Source: JACVRW01 sp963771715 (lineage in GTDB: Bacteria; Actinomycetota; Thermoleophilia; Solirubrobacterales; Thermoleophilaceae). From it: DNA of 64,000 nucleotides. The position numbers were made by a program, and so were the translations under genes. The stretch is taken from contig CAVYUQ010000003.1 of the NCBI GenBank assembly GCA_963771715.1, positions 310,001-374,000 on the forward strand. Direction: 5' to 3'. The notes beneath the pieces are model-generated. The model did not search any database. It was not told the DNA's origin and saw only the letters and a list, made by a program, of their open reading frames with translations. Below, one piece after another: positions 44,901 to 53,480 of this stretch. The first letter of the stretch is position 1. Each line of letters begins with the position of its first letter.

Positions 44901-45883
44901 TGCCCGTGATGCGCTACCGCGAGGCGCTCAACCAGGCGCTTCGCGAGGAGATGGAGGCCGACGAGAAGGTCTTCCTCATGGGCGAGGACATCGGCGTGTT
45001 CCAAGGCGCCTTCAAGGTCACGGCCGGCCTTCTCGAGGAGTTCGGCGAGAAGCGGGTGCGCGACACGCCGATCTCCGAGAACACGATCGTCGGCATGGGC
45101 GTGGGCTCGGCGATGCTCGGGCTGCGGCCGGTGGTCGAGCTGATGACGATCAACTTCTCGCTGCTCGCGATGGACCAGATCGTGAACCACGCCGCGGCGA
45201 TCCACTACATGTTCGGCGGCCAGGCGAAGGTGCCGATGGTGGTGCGCATGCCACAGGGCGCGGGCCACCAGCTCGGCCCGACCCACTCGCACTGCTTCGA
45301 GGCCTACTACCTGCACGTGCCCGGCCTGCTGGTGGCCGCACCGAGCACGCCGGCGGACGCCAAGGGCCTGCTGAAGGCGGCCATCCGCGACGACAACCCG
45401 GTGGTCTTCATCGAGCACGAGACCCTCTATGGACAGCGCGGCGAGGTGCCGGAGAACGGCGGCCCGATGCGCTTCGGAGAGGCCGCCATCCGACGCGAGG
45501 GCGACGATGTGACCATCATCGGGATCTCGCGCATGGCGATCACCGCCGGAAAGGCGGCTGAGGTGCTCGCGGACGAGCACGACATCGACGCTGAGCTGAT
45601 CGATCCGCGCACGCTGCGGCCGCTCGACCTGGACACGATCCTGGAGTCGGTCAAGAAGACCAATCGCGTGGTGATCGTCGAGGAGGGCTGGCCCCACGGA
45701 GGCGTCGGCGCGAACCTCGCGGCGCTGATCCAGGAGCAGGCCTTCGACTGGCTCGATGCACCGGTGCAGCGCGTGACCGGCGCGGACGTCCCGATGCCCT
45801 ATTCGAAGCCACTCGAGCAGGCGGCGTTCCCGCACGAGGAGCACGTGGTACACGCCGCGCTCGCCACCTTCCGGGACCTGTAA
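44900..45883 (+). CDS. pdhB: 2-oxoacid dehydrogenase E1 beta subunit
   Basis: 327-residue transketolase-like partner of E1 alpha. Blocks: VMRYREALNQALREEMEADE, LMGEDIGVFQGAFKVTAGL, DTPISENTIVGMGVGSAM, and LFIHETLY-type segment seen as VVFIEHETLYGQRGEV; C-terminal domain with VIVEEGWPHGGVGANLAAL. The GTG start at 44900 shares its first base with the pdhA stop (TAGTG); an ATG at 44909 is an alternative. GGGAGG lies upstream. It is followed 8 nt later by E2. Confidence 0.94.
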   Translation: MPVMRYREALNQALREEMEADEKVFLMGEDIGVFQGAFKVTAGLLEEFGEKRVRDTPISENTIVGMGVGSAMLGLRPVVELMTINFSLLAMDQIVNHAAAIHYMFGGQAKVPMVVRMPQGAGHQLGPTHSHCFEAYYLHVPGLLVAAPSTPADAKGLLKAAIRDDNPVVFIEHETLYGQRGEVPENGGPMRFGEAAIRREGDDVTIIGISRMAITAGKAAEVLADEHDIDAELIDPRTLRPLDLDTILESVKKTNRVVIVEEGWPHGGVGANLAALIQEQAFDWLDAPVQRVTGADVPMPYSKPLEQAAFPHEEHVVHAALATFRDL

Positions 45884-45891
45884 GGAGGAGC

Positions 45892-47451
45892 ATGGCCAGC
45901 GACGTGACGATGCCCCGCCTGTCGGACTCGATGGAGGAGGGCACGGTCCTCAAGTGGCTGGTCGAGGAGGGCGGCGAGGTCAAGCGCGGCGAGCCGCTCG
46001 TGGAGATCGAGACGGACAAGGCCAACATGACCTACGACGCCGACGCCGACGGCGTGCTGGTGGAGATCGTGGCCCAGGAGGGCGACACCCTCCCGATCGG
46101 CGAGGTGATCGCCCGGATCGGCGAGGCCGGCGAGGCGAAGTCCGGGGGCGGCGAGGAAGAGGCCTCGGGCGACGAGGCCGAGGCCGGCGGCGAGGAGGAA
46201 GCCGAAGCGGGCGACGCCGAGGGCGAGGAGGGCGGCGAGGACGCCGCGGAGGAAGGCGCCGAGGAGGCCGAGCCGGCGAAGGCTGAGGGCGACGCTGACG
46301 CGGAAGCCGAGGGCGAGGCTGAGGGCGAGGAGGAAGGCGCCGACGAGGCCGAGCCCGCGAAGGCGGAAGGCGAGGGCGACGCCGAGGGCGAAGGCGAGGC
46401 CGCCGTTGCCGGCGCTGAGGCCGGCGGCGGCGAGACTCAGGCTGCCGCTGGGACCGCTACGCGCGAGCGGCCGTCGGGTGGCAATGGCGACGGCCGGGTG
46501 AAGGCTTCGCCGGTGGCGCGGCGCATGGCGCGCGACCTCGGCGTGGAGCTCGCCCAGCTCGAAGGCACCGGACCGGGCGGCCGGATCGTGAAGGCGGACG
46601 TTCAGGCGGCCGCCGAGAACGGCGGGGCCAAGGCGGAGGCCAAGGCCGAAACCGCGGACGAGGCGGAAACCGCCGAAGCGAAGCCCAAGGAGAAGAAGGA
46701 CAAGCCGAAGAAGGCCGAGGAGAAGGAGCCCGCCAAGGAGCCGCAGCGCGGCGAGGCCGGCGCCAAGGGCGAGGCGGAGATCCAGGAGCTCACGCGGCTC
46801 CAGCAGACCGTCTCACGGCGCATGGCCGAGTCGAAGGCCACCGCGCCCGAGTTCTCGATCGCGCTGACGGTGGACATGACCGCGGCCGTGGAGCTGCGCG
46901 CGCGACTCAAGCAGATCTCTGACCCGGTGCCCTCCTTCAACGACATGGTCGTGAAGGCCGCCGCGAACGTGCTGCGCGAGTTCCCGCGCGTGAACGGCGC
47001 CTACCGCGACGGCAAGTTCGAGCTCTACGAGCGGGTCAACGTGGGCATCGCGGTGGCGGCCCAGGACGCGCTCGTGGTGCCCACCGTCTTCGACGCCGAC
47101 AAGAAGTCGCTCGGCCAGATCGCCCGCGACGCGCGCGCGGTGATCGAGAAGGTCAAGGAGAAGACCGTGACCCCGCCGGAGCTCTCCGGCGGCACGTTCA
47201 CGGTCTCGAACCTGGGCATGTTCGGCATCGAGCAGTTCACCGCGATCATCAACCCGCCACAGGCGGCGATCCTCACCGTCGGCAAGCTCGCGAAGAAGCC
47301 GGCGGTGGACGAGAAGGGCAAGGTCGTGGCCCGCGACCAGATGGTGCTCACGCTGATCTGCGACCACCGCATCCTCTACGGCGCCGACGGCGCCCAGTTC
47401 CTGGCGCGCGTCAAGGAGCTGCTCGAGCAACCGCTGTCGCTGGCGCTTTAG
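45892..47451 (+). CDS. pdhC: Dihydrolipoamide acyltransferase (E2) with long acidic linker
   Basis: 519 residues. One lipoyl domain at residues 1-80 with the lipoylated Lys43 in EIETDKANMTYD. A ~115-residue Glu/Ala/Gly-rich linker (AEAEGEAEGEEEG etc.) follows, then the peripheral subunit-binding domain (ASPVARRMARDLGVELAQLE; GPGGRIVKADVQ), a second Lys/Glu/Ala linker, and the acyltransferase domain ending with the catalytic HRILYGADGAQFL (His...Asp-Gly). The specificity (pyruvate or branched-chain 2-oxoacid) cannot be settled from sequence alone. GGAGG-type site just upstream (AAGGAGGAGC). Hairpin 47561-47589 probably ends the operon. Confidence 0.95.
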   Translation: MASDVTMPRLSDSMEEGTVLKWLVEEGGEVKRGEPLVEIETDKANMTYDADADGVLVEIVAQEGDTLPIGEVIARIGEAGEAKSGGGEEEASGDEAEAGGEEEAEAGDAEGEEGGEDAAEEGAEEAEPAKAEGDADAEAEGEAEGEEEGADEAEPAKAEGEGDAEGEGEAAVAGAEAGGGETQAAAGTATRERPSGGNGDGRVKASPVARRMARDLGVELAQLEGTGPGGRIVKADVQAAAENGGAKAEAKAETADEAETAEAKPKEKKDKPKKAEEKEPAKEPQRGEAGAKGEAEIQELTRLQQTVSRRMAESKATAPEFSIALTVDMTAAVELRARLKQISDPVPSFNDMVVKAAANVLREFPRVNGAYRDGKFELYERVNVGIAVAAQDALVVPTVFDADKKSLGQIARDARAVIEKVKEKTVTPPELSGGTFTVSNLGMFGIEQFTAIINPPQAAILTVGKLAKKPAVDEKGKVVARDQMVLTLICDHRILYGADGAQFLARVKELLEQPLSLAL

Positions 47452-47560
47452 TACGAACTGTCCAACATTGGTATGCAGGTTGTGCCATTGCGGCGGCATG
47501 GCTCGCCAGGCCAATGGGTAGTGCCAATTCGTACTTTCCGGGGGGGAAGGGGGAATCTGG

Positions 47561-47589
47561 ATGGCCGGCGGTCAGCGAGCGCCGGCCAT
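47561..47589 (+). terminator. Strong hairpin after the pdh operon
   Basis: Perfect 10-bp inverted repeat, ATGGCCGGCG (47561-47570) and CGCCGGCCAT (47580-47589), with loop GTCAGCGAG. It lies 110 nt past the E2 stop and 16 nt before the next GTG start. There is no T-run, as often in this phylum. A role in the leader of the downstream LOG gene is the alternative. Confidence 0.6.
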
Positions 47590-47604
47590 CTAGTCTCGTA
47601 GGTC

Positions 47605-48303
47605 GTGCCACGCGAGCCCCGCACCCTCGACGAGGAGATCATCGCCGCCCAAGAGGCGGCGGTTCGCTCGACGCTCACCGACGAGGACCGGCTCGAGCGC
47701 ATCACCGAGGAGCTGCGGGCGGGCTTCGACGCGCTCTCGGGAGTGGGCGCCGCGGCGTCCTTCTTCGGCTCGGCTCGCACGCCCACCGACGACCCCGAGT
47801 ACGCGCTGGCGCGCGAGACCGCGCGCATTGTGGGCGAGAGCGGGCTGGCGATCATCACCGGGGGCGGCCCCGGGATCATGGAGGCGGCCAACCGCGGGGC
47901 GAAGGACGCCAGCGCGTGCTCGATCGGCCTCAACATCGAGCTGCCGTTCGAGCAGGGCGGCAACCCCTACTGCGACATCTCCCTCGAGTTCCACTACTTC
48001 TTCGCGCGCAAGATCATGTTCGTGCGCTACGCGAGCGGCTTCGTCGTCTTCCCCGGCGGCTACGGCACGATGGACGAGCTGTTCGAGGCGCTCACGCTCA
48101 CGCAGACGGGCAAGATCACGGAGTTTCCCGTGATCCTGGTCGGGTCCGACTACTGGGGCGGGCTCGTGGACTGGCTGCGCGAGCGCATGCTCGCCGAGGG
48201 CAACATCAGCCCGGACGACCTCGATATGTTCAGCGTGGTCGACGAGCCCACCGAGGTGCGTGAGCTGCTCATGTCGGCGGCTCACCGGCAGGCACGGGCA
48301 TAG
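47605..48303 (+). CDS. LOG-family nucleotide 5'-monophosphate phosphoribohydrolase
   Basis: 232 residues of the TIGR00730/LOG Rossmann family. Core motifs: IITGGGPGIMEAANRGAKDA and the catalytic VFPGGYGTMDELFEAL (PGG-x-GT-x2-E). Members cleave nucleoside 5'-monophosphates to base and ribose-5-phosphate (cytokinin activation in plants; nucleotide disposal in bacteria). The N-terminal ~45 residues (TLDEEIIAAQEAAVRSTLTD) are the helical lead of the longer actinobacterial type. GTG start at 47605; the 3' end overlaps the convergent PLD-like gene by 35 nt. Confidence 0.92.
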   Translation: MPREPRTLDEEIIAAQEAAVRSTLTDEDRLERITEELRAGFDALSGVGAAASFFGSARTPTDDPEYALARETARIVGESGLAIITGGGPGIMEAANRGAKDASACSIGLNIELPFEQGGNPYCDISLEFHYFFARKIMFVRYASGFVVFPGGYGTMDELFEALTLTQTGKITEFPVILVGSDYWGGLVDWLRERMLAEGNISPDDLDMFSVVDEPTEVRELLMSAAHRQARA

Positions 48304-49327
48304 GCTCGTAGCGCTCGCGGATCTCGTCGATGAAGCCGGCGAGCTGGTCGGCGAGCTCGGCGTCGTGGATCTCGAGCACGTTCTCGGCGTTCATCTCGCC
48401 TGATCGCGACAGGTTGAACGACCCTGCGAAGACGGTGTCGTCGGCCACGGTGACCTTCGCGTGCATGAAGTCGTGGGGCGTCTCCGGCGTCCACTGGGTC
48501 GACTGCTTTCCCTTGAAGTCCCCGTTGGCGAGCACGGACGCGAGGATCGGGATTTTCCACGCCGAGTGGCCGTTCGTGCGCCACTGGTAGACCACCTGGT
48601 CCATCTGCGTCCGGTCGACCACGGCGCGAAGATCCACCCGGTGCTCAGCGGTCACCTCGGCAAGAGTCCCGAGCACGGGGCCGGCCGTGATCACCGGCGA
48701 TGCGATCCGCACGCGCGCCCGTGCCTTGCCGATCGCCTTGGCGATCCGATGCGACAGCTCCTCGCCATGGCCCGGTGTGAACCATGCGCGCACCGCGCGG
48801 CCGTCCACGTCCACCGGCCGCGGGTCCTCATGCCCGCTGGCCTCCACGTCGCGCGCGGTCCACAGCTCGTCGAAGTTGCGGGCGAACTCGGCGGCGAGGG
48901 CCGCGGCCTGCTCGGCAACGAGGACGACGTTCTCCTGGAGGCTCCACGAGTCGGTTGTCCAGTTCATCGAGCCCGTCCACACAGACTCACCGTCGCGCAC
49001 CACGTACTTGTGGTGCATGAGGTCAGGGATGCCGGGGATGCCGCAGGTGGGGAACGGCATCGCCTCGAGCAGCTCCGGCTTCGTGCTCGGCGGCGGCGGA
49101 AAGGTCAGGCGCTCGGGGTGATCGGCGTTGTAGGCGATGCGCACCTTCACGCCGCGCTCGCTGGCATCGCAGAGCGCGGCCGCGACTATGTCGCCCGGCT
49201 CACCCGGGAGCCGCACGTCGTATAGCGCCAGGTCGAGCGAGCGCGTGGCCTCGCCGAGGAACGCGCTGATCCGGCGCGCCATCTCGAGTGGGTCGCCACC
49301 CGGATGTCGGGGGGACGCCTCGATCAC
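48269..49327 (-). CDS. Phospholipase D-like (HKD) protein
   Basis: 352 residues with two HKD motifs: HHKYVVRDGESVWTGSMNW and HAKVTVADDTVFAGSFNLS, each with His-x-Lys-x4-Asp and the downstream Gly-Ser. The two-domain PLD fold acts as one phosphodiesterase unit. No signal peptide is seen, so it is cytoplasmic. A conserved Cys in FPTCGIPGIPDL lies between. The GTG at 49327 overlaps the stop of the enolase-superfamily gene (GTGA), making it the last gene of the leftward pot operon. The substrate (nucleic acid, phospholipid or other phosphodiester) is unknown. Confidence 0.87.
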   Translation of the reverse strand: MIEASPRHPGGDPLEMARRISAFLGEATRSLDLALYDVRLPGEPGDIVAAALCDASERGVKVRIAYNADHPERLTFPPPPSTKPELLEAMPFPTCGIPGIPDLMHHKYVVRDGESVWTGSMNWTTDSWSLQENVVLVAEQAAALAAEFARNFDELWTARDVEASGHEDPRPVDVDGRAVRAWFTPGHGEELSHRIAKAIGKARARVRIASPVITAGPVLGTLAEVTAEHRVDLRAVVDRTQMDQVVYQWRTNGHSAWKIPILASVLANGDFKGKQSTQWTPETPHDFMHAKVTVADDTVFAGSFNLSRSGEMNAENVLEIHDAELADQLAGFIDEIRERYEPMPVPAGEPPT

Positions 49328-50397
49328 GGCAGCCAGCGGAAGCCGGCCGGCGCGATGCGTGGCTCGAGCGGGCTCGTGGGGAGGCCGTCGGAGAGCTGCG
49401 GGTTGTTGTAGCCGGATGGCGCCGTGTCGTTCGGGGTGTCGGGGTGGAAGATCGAGGCGAGGTACTGGATGTGGCCGCGGCCGGGGCCGAGCTCGGTCTG
49501 GCCGCCGCCGTACGCCTGTACCCCCTCCTGCTCGCACCAGTCATACATCTCGAACAGCCTGCTGAGCGGCCCGAAGCGCGACGGCTTGATGTTCACCATG
49601 CGCGGCCTCCAGGGACGGTCGAGCACGTCCGCGACGGAGTGGATCGGCGCGTCCCAGGTCACGCGCTCGCTCACCGCGTCGAGGATCGGGCGCGTGGCGT
49701 CGGTCACGTCCGGATCCTCGAGCCACGCGTTCGGAAACGACTCGATCACCATTCGGTACAGCTCGGGGTCGGTCTCCACGTCCACCGGCGTGCCCTTGTA
49801 CTGCCCCTTGAGGTCGAGCGAGTCGATCGCGCCGGTGGCCACCAGCTGGTCCACGAGCTCCTGCGTCCAGTTGTTCGTGGGGTCGAGCTTCAGCTTCGTG
49901 CCTGGGTAGCGCTCGAGCAGGTTCAGGACTCGGTCGGGCTTCTCGGGCTCCGTCTGCTCGAGGCCGCCGAGCCGCATCGAGACCACGAAGTTGAGCGCCC
50001 GCGGCTCGCGCTCGATCACGTCCGCGAGCGAGCGGCCGGCCTGAGCCAGGGCCAGGTCGAGGGCCGCGGACTCGAAGGCCCAGCGGCGGTAGTCGGGCGA
50101 CGTCTCCCGCACCGGCGGCGCCGGCCAGAGCGGCACCTCGTCCAGATGCTTGGAGAAGGAGTCGAGCGTGTAGGACCCGGCCAGGTCGATCGAGCCCGGG
50201 CCGTCGGCCTGGAGGTTCACGTGGTCGATCTCGTCGTAGACCACGTCCTCGCCCACGCCGGTCTCACCGCCGGGACCGCGCAGCTGGATCAGCGTGGTGG
50301 CGCGCGTGAACTCCTCGTTGAACTTGAGCTCGAGGCCCTCGAAGGAGAGCGACTCCACCTCCAGGGGGAGCTCGGCGATCCGCTCGTAGCTGCTCAC
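49324..50397 (-). CDS. Enolase-superfamily enzyme (muconate-lactonizing/OSBS-type subgroup)
   Basis: 357 residues. The capping domain (LPLEVESLSFEGLELKFNEE) precedes a TIM barrel. Catalytic candidates: the Lys-x-Lys pair with metal Asp in GTKLKLDPTNNW, the second ligand Glu in AWLEDPDVTD, an Asp in VTWDAPIHS, and the opposing Lys in VNIKPSRFGPLSR. The two-Lys arrangement fits the MLE subgroup (racemases, epimerases, cycloisomerases, OSBS). The GTG start overlaps the aminotransferase stop and its own stop overlaps the PLD-like gene, so it is tightly coupled to an amine transporter and a transaminase. The reaction is unknown. Confidence 0.88.
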   Translation of the reverse strand: MSSYERIAELPLEVESLSFEGLELKFNEEFTRATTLIQLRGPGGETGVGEDVVYDEIDHVNLQADGPGSIDLAGSYTLDSFSKHLDEVPLWPAPPVRETSPDYRRWAFESAALDLALAQAGRSLADVIEREPRALNFVVSMRLGGLEQTEPEKPDRVLNLLERYPGTKLKLDPTNNWTQELVDQLVATGAIDSLDLKGQYKGTPVDVETDPELYRMVIESFPNAWLEDPDVTDATRPILDAVSERVTWDAPIHSVADVLDRPWRPRMVNIKPSRFGPLSRLFEMYDWCEQEGVQAYGGGQTELGPGRGHIQYLASIFHPDTPNDTAPSGYNNPQLSDGLPTSPLEPRIAPAGFRWLP

Positions 50398-51744
50398 GCG
50401 GCGAGCTCTGTCACGGCCGCGCCGAAGACCTCGGTGTGACGGTCCACCTGTTCCTCCGTCGTGGCCGGGCACATCAGCGCCATGTTGTGGAACGGGGTGA
50501 TCAGCACGCCGCGGTTCATCAGGTAGAGGTGAAGGTACTCCTCGAGCTCCGGGTCGTCGGCCGCTGCGGACTCGGCGCCGGTGCGCGGCGGCTCCGCCGT
50601 GAAGCGGTACTCGCAGCGCGCGCCGAGCGACAGGATCGACCACGGCACGCCGTGCTCCGCCAGCACGCCCTCGACTCCCTCCACGAAGCGCTCGCGCAGC
50701 GCGATCATGTGCTCGAACGCGGCGTCGGTGAGCACCTCCCCGAGCGTCGCGCGCGCCGCCGCGAGCGAGAGCGCGTTCCCGGCGAGCGTGCCACCCACGC
50801 CGCCGGTGTCCTCGTAGTCGGCGTCCTCCTGCGCGGCGAGCCGCTCGGCCAGCTCGGCGCTCACGCCGTAGGTGCCGATCGGGACTCCGCCGCCGATCGA
50901 CTTGCCGAGCGTCACGGCGTCCGGCTCGAGCCCCCAGGCGGCCGTGCACCCGCCGGGCCCGGCGGAGAGCGTGTGCGTCTCGTCGATGATCAGCAGCGTG
51001 CCGTGCGTCGTGCAGAGCTCGCGCACCGCGTCCATGAAGCCCGGCTCCGGCAGCACGATCCCGATGTTCGTGAGCGCCGGCTCCATCAGCAGGCACGCCA
51101 CGTCCCCGTGCCCGAGGGCGCGCTCCACCGACTCGATGTCGTTGAACTCCGCCACCCGGGTGGTCTCGCTGGGATCGACCGCCGGGCCCACCAGCCCCTC
51201 CCGCGCGCGCCCCTGGCCCTGCTCGTCGAGCGTCACGAACGCCTCGTCGACCGAGCCGTGGTAGCACCAGCTGAAGACCGCGATTCGCGGCCGGCCGGTC
51301 ACGTGGCGGCACATGCGGATCATCCAGCGGTTCGCGTCCGTGGCCGTGAGCGCGAACTGCCAGTACGGCATCCCGAAGCGGCGCGCCAGCTCGGCGCCCA
51401 CCCACGCGGCATCCTCGGTCGGGAGCATCGTGGTGATGCCCTCGATCCCGGCGATCGCCCTCATCGTCGGCTCGGGCGAGTGCCCGGCCATGGCGCCGGT
51501 GTCCCCGAGGCAGAAGTCCGCGTACTCGTGGCCGTCCACGTCCACGATCGTGGCGCCGTGGGCACGGTCGAGATAGAGCGGGAAGCCGCCCACCCACATC
51601 GCCATCCACGACATCGGCACGCCGGCCAGCAGGCTGCCGCGGCGCCTGCTCGTGGAGCTCCCGCGAGCGCGGGTGGTCTCGCTCGTACGTCTCGCGCTCG
51701 CGGGCGATCAGCGCCGCGAGCTGGGCGCGCTGAGCCGTTGTCAC
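50394..51744 (-). CDS. Class III aminotransferase (HemL/glutamate-1-semialdehyde-type), one apparent frameshift
   Basis: About 449 residues with the frame corrected. The start region (GTG 51744, TTAQRAQLAALIARERETYE) runs to SRELHEQ and then one extra G near 51642 shifts it; the next frame continues LLAGVPMSWMAMWVGGFPLY through the whole enzyme. PLP site: VTLGKSIGGGVPIG (Schiff-base Lys), LLIIDETHTLSAGP (Asp) and TATDANRWMIRMCRHVTGRP. It resembles glutamate-1-semialdehyde aminomutase relatives, but operon position suggests an amine or amino-acid transaminase. Overlaps potC and the enolase-superfamily gene by 4 nt each. Confidence 0.87.
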
Positions 51745-52592
51745 GCGAACGCCCGGTCGGCGACCACGGGGGCGGGCTCATCCGGCCGCACCGCGGCCAT
51801 CTTCTCGGCGCGGCGCTGCTGCCAGACGGTGATGATCATCATGGCCACCGTGAACAGGAAGATCATCGTGGCGATCACGTAGATCTGCGGCGGGATCGCC
51901 ACCCGCGCGGCGCCCCAGATGAAGAGCGGGAACGTGATGGTGGAGCCGGAGTTGAAGAACGTAATCACGAAGTCGTCGATCGAGAGGGCGAAGGCGAGCA
52001 GCGCCGCAGACACCACGCCCGGCATGATCAGGGGCAGCGTCACGAGCCGGAACGTCTCCCACGGCGTCGCGCCGAGGTCCTGGGCCGCCTCCTCGAGCGA
52101 GCGGTCGAAGCCGATCAGCCGCGAGCGCACAGTGATCACGACGAACGACAGGTTGAACATGATGTGGGCGATCAGGATCGTTGCGAACCCGAGCTGCGGC
52201 GTGCCCAGGTTCAGGAACTGCGAGAGCAGCGCCGCCCCGAGCACGACCTCGGGGGTCGCAAGCGGGATGAAGATGAAGAAGTTGATCGGCGCGCGGCCCT
52301 TGAACTCGTAGCGCACGAGCGCGAGCGCCGTGAGCGTCCCGAGGATCGTCGCGCAGAGCGTCGAGAGCGCGGCGATCTCCAGCGAGTTGCGCAGGGCGTC
52401 GCCGATGCCCGGCACCCCGAACGGGTCCTTCCAGGCCTCGAAGCTGAACTCCTGCCAGATGAAGTTGAAGCGCCCGCGCGGGTTGTTGAACGAGAAGACC
52501 ATGATGATCGCGATCGGGACCAGCAGGTAGATCAGCGCGAGTCCGGCGTACGCGTTCAGCAGCCAGTCGAGCCCGCGGCGCCGGAGGGTCAT
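51741..52592 (-). CDS. potC: PotC-type ABC transporter permease (second system)
   Basis: 283 residues, six membrane helices. The EAA loop is LEEAAQDLGATPWETFRLVT. The N-terminal part (YLLVPIAIIMVFSFNNPRGR) and the extracytoplasmic FNFIWQEFSFEAWKDPFGVP are typical of PotC/YdcV. The ATG overlaps the potB stop (ATGA), and its stop overlaps the aminotransferase start (GTGA). It is therefore in one translationally coupled chain with the catabolic enzymes. Substrate is inferred to be a polyamine or related amine. Confidence 0.94.
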   Translation of the reverse strand: MTLRRRGLDWLLNAYAGLALIYLLVPIAIIMVFSFNNPRGRFNFIWQEFSFEAWKDPFGVPGIGDALRNSLEIAALSTLCATILGTLTALALVRYEFKGRAPINFFIFIPLATPEVVLGAALLSQFLNLGTPQLGFATILIAHIMFNLSFVVITVRSRLIGFDRSLEEAAQDLGATPWETFRLVTLPLIMPGVVSAALLAFALSIDDFVITFFNSGSTITFPLFIWGAARVAIPPQIYVIATMIFLFTVAMMIITVWQQRRAEKMAAVRPDEPAPVVADRAFA

Positions 52593-53461
52593 CTGCGCTC
52601 ACCTTCGGTGCCGAGCAGCGCCTCGGTGCCGGCGATGCGAGCCCAGATCAGGACGATGATGAGCATGAACGCCATCAGCAGGAACGAGAGCGCCGCCGCC
52701 GTCGGGTAGTCGGCCACCTCGAGGTAGCGCGACTGGATCACGTTGCCGATCATGAACTGGCGCGGCGTGCCGAGCAGCTCGGCGTTGATGAAGTCGCCCG
52801 CTGCCGGGATGAACGTGAGCAGCGTGCCCGCCACAACGCCGGGCATCGACAGCGGCAGCGTCACACGCAGGAACACGTCGCGGCGGCGGCCATAGAGGTC
52901 GTAGCCCGCCTCGAGCATTCGCCCGTCGATCCGCTCGAGGCTCGCGTAGAGCGGCAGGACCATGAACGGCAGGTAGTTGTAGGTGATGCCGGCCACCACC
53001 GACACCGTCGTGTCGAGCAGGCGGCCCTCGTTGGACACGATTCCGATCGTCTGGAGCGTGTTCACCACGAGACCGGAGTCGGAGAGGATCGTCTCCCAGG
53101 ACAGCGTGCGGATCAGGTACGTGACGAAGAACGGCACGATCACGAGCAGCAGCAGGGCGTTGCGGTAGCGGCCGCCACGGAACGCGATCACGTACGCGAG
53201 CGGGTAGCCGATCAGCAGCGCGATCAACGTCGCAAGCCCCGCGTACTCGAACGAGCGCACGAACTGCTCGTTGTAGTCGGACAGCGCGTCGGTGTAGTTC
53301 GAGAACTCCCAGGTGAGCTGGAAGCCGGTGTCGATCGTGCCCGTCTTGAGCGACTCCAGGAACATGATCACCAGCGGAATCGCGAAGAAGAGCAGCAGCC
53401 AGCCCAGCCCCGGAAGGAGCAGCAGATACGGAAGCGCTGCCTTTCTAAGCCGGGCCGACAT
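52589..53461 (-). CDS. potB: PotB-type ABC transporter permease (second system)
   Basis: 290 residues, six predicted helices (for example LLLLPGLGWLLLFFAIPLVI). The coupling loop is MLEAGYDLYGRRRDVFLRVT. The block GDFINAELLGTPRQFMIGNV matches PotB of spermidine importers. The ATG at 53461 follows the binding-protein stop by 19 nt and the stop overlaps potC. It differs substantially from the first-system PotB (474-1280), so the two operons are old paralogues and not a recent copy. Confidence 0.94.
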   Translation of the reverse strand: MSARLRKAALPYLLLLPGLGWLLLFFAIPLVIMFLESLKTGTIDTGFQLTWEFSNYTDALSDYNEQFVRSFEYAGLATLIALLIGYPLAYVIAFRGGRYRNALLLLVIVPFFVTYLIRTLSWETILSDSGLVVNTLQTIGIVSNEGRLLDTTVSVVAGITYNYLPFMVLPLYASLERIDGRMLEAGYDLYGRRRDVFLRVTLPLSMPGVVAGTLLTFIPAAGDFINAELLGTPRQFMIGNVIQSRYLEVADYPTAAALSFLLMAFMLIIVLIWARIAGTEALLGTEGERR

Positions 53462-53480
53462 GCGGATCCTGCGGAACGAC

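Noticed and set aside
49324..51744. One 806-codon frame fusing the aminotransferase start with the enolase-superfamily protein
   Set aside because: The long fusion exists only because of the +1 shift near 51642. The aminotransferase core is read in another frame, and the enolase-superfamily protein has its own GTG overlapping that gene's stop.
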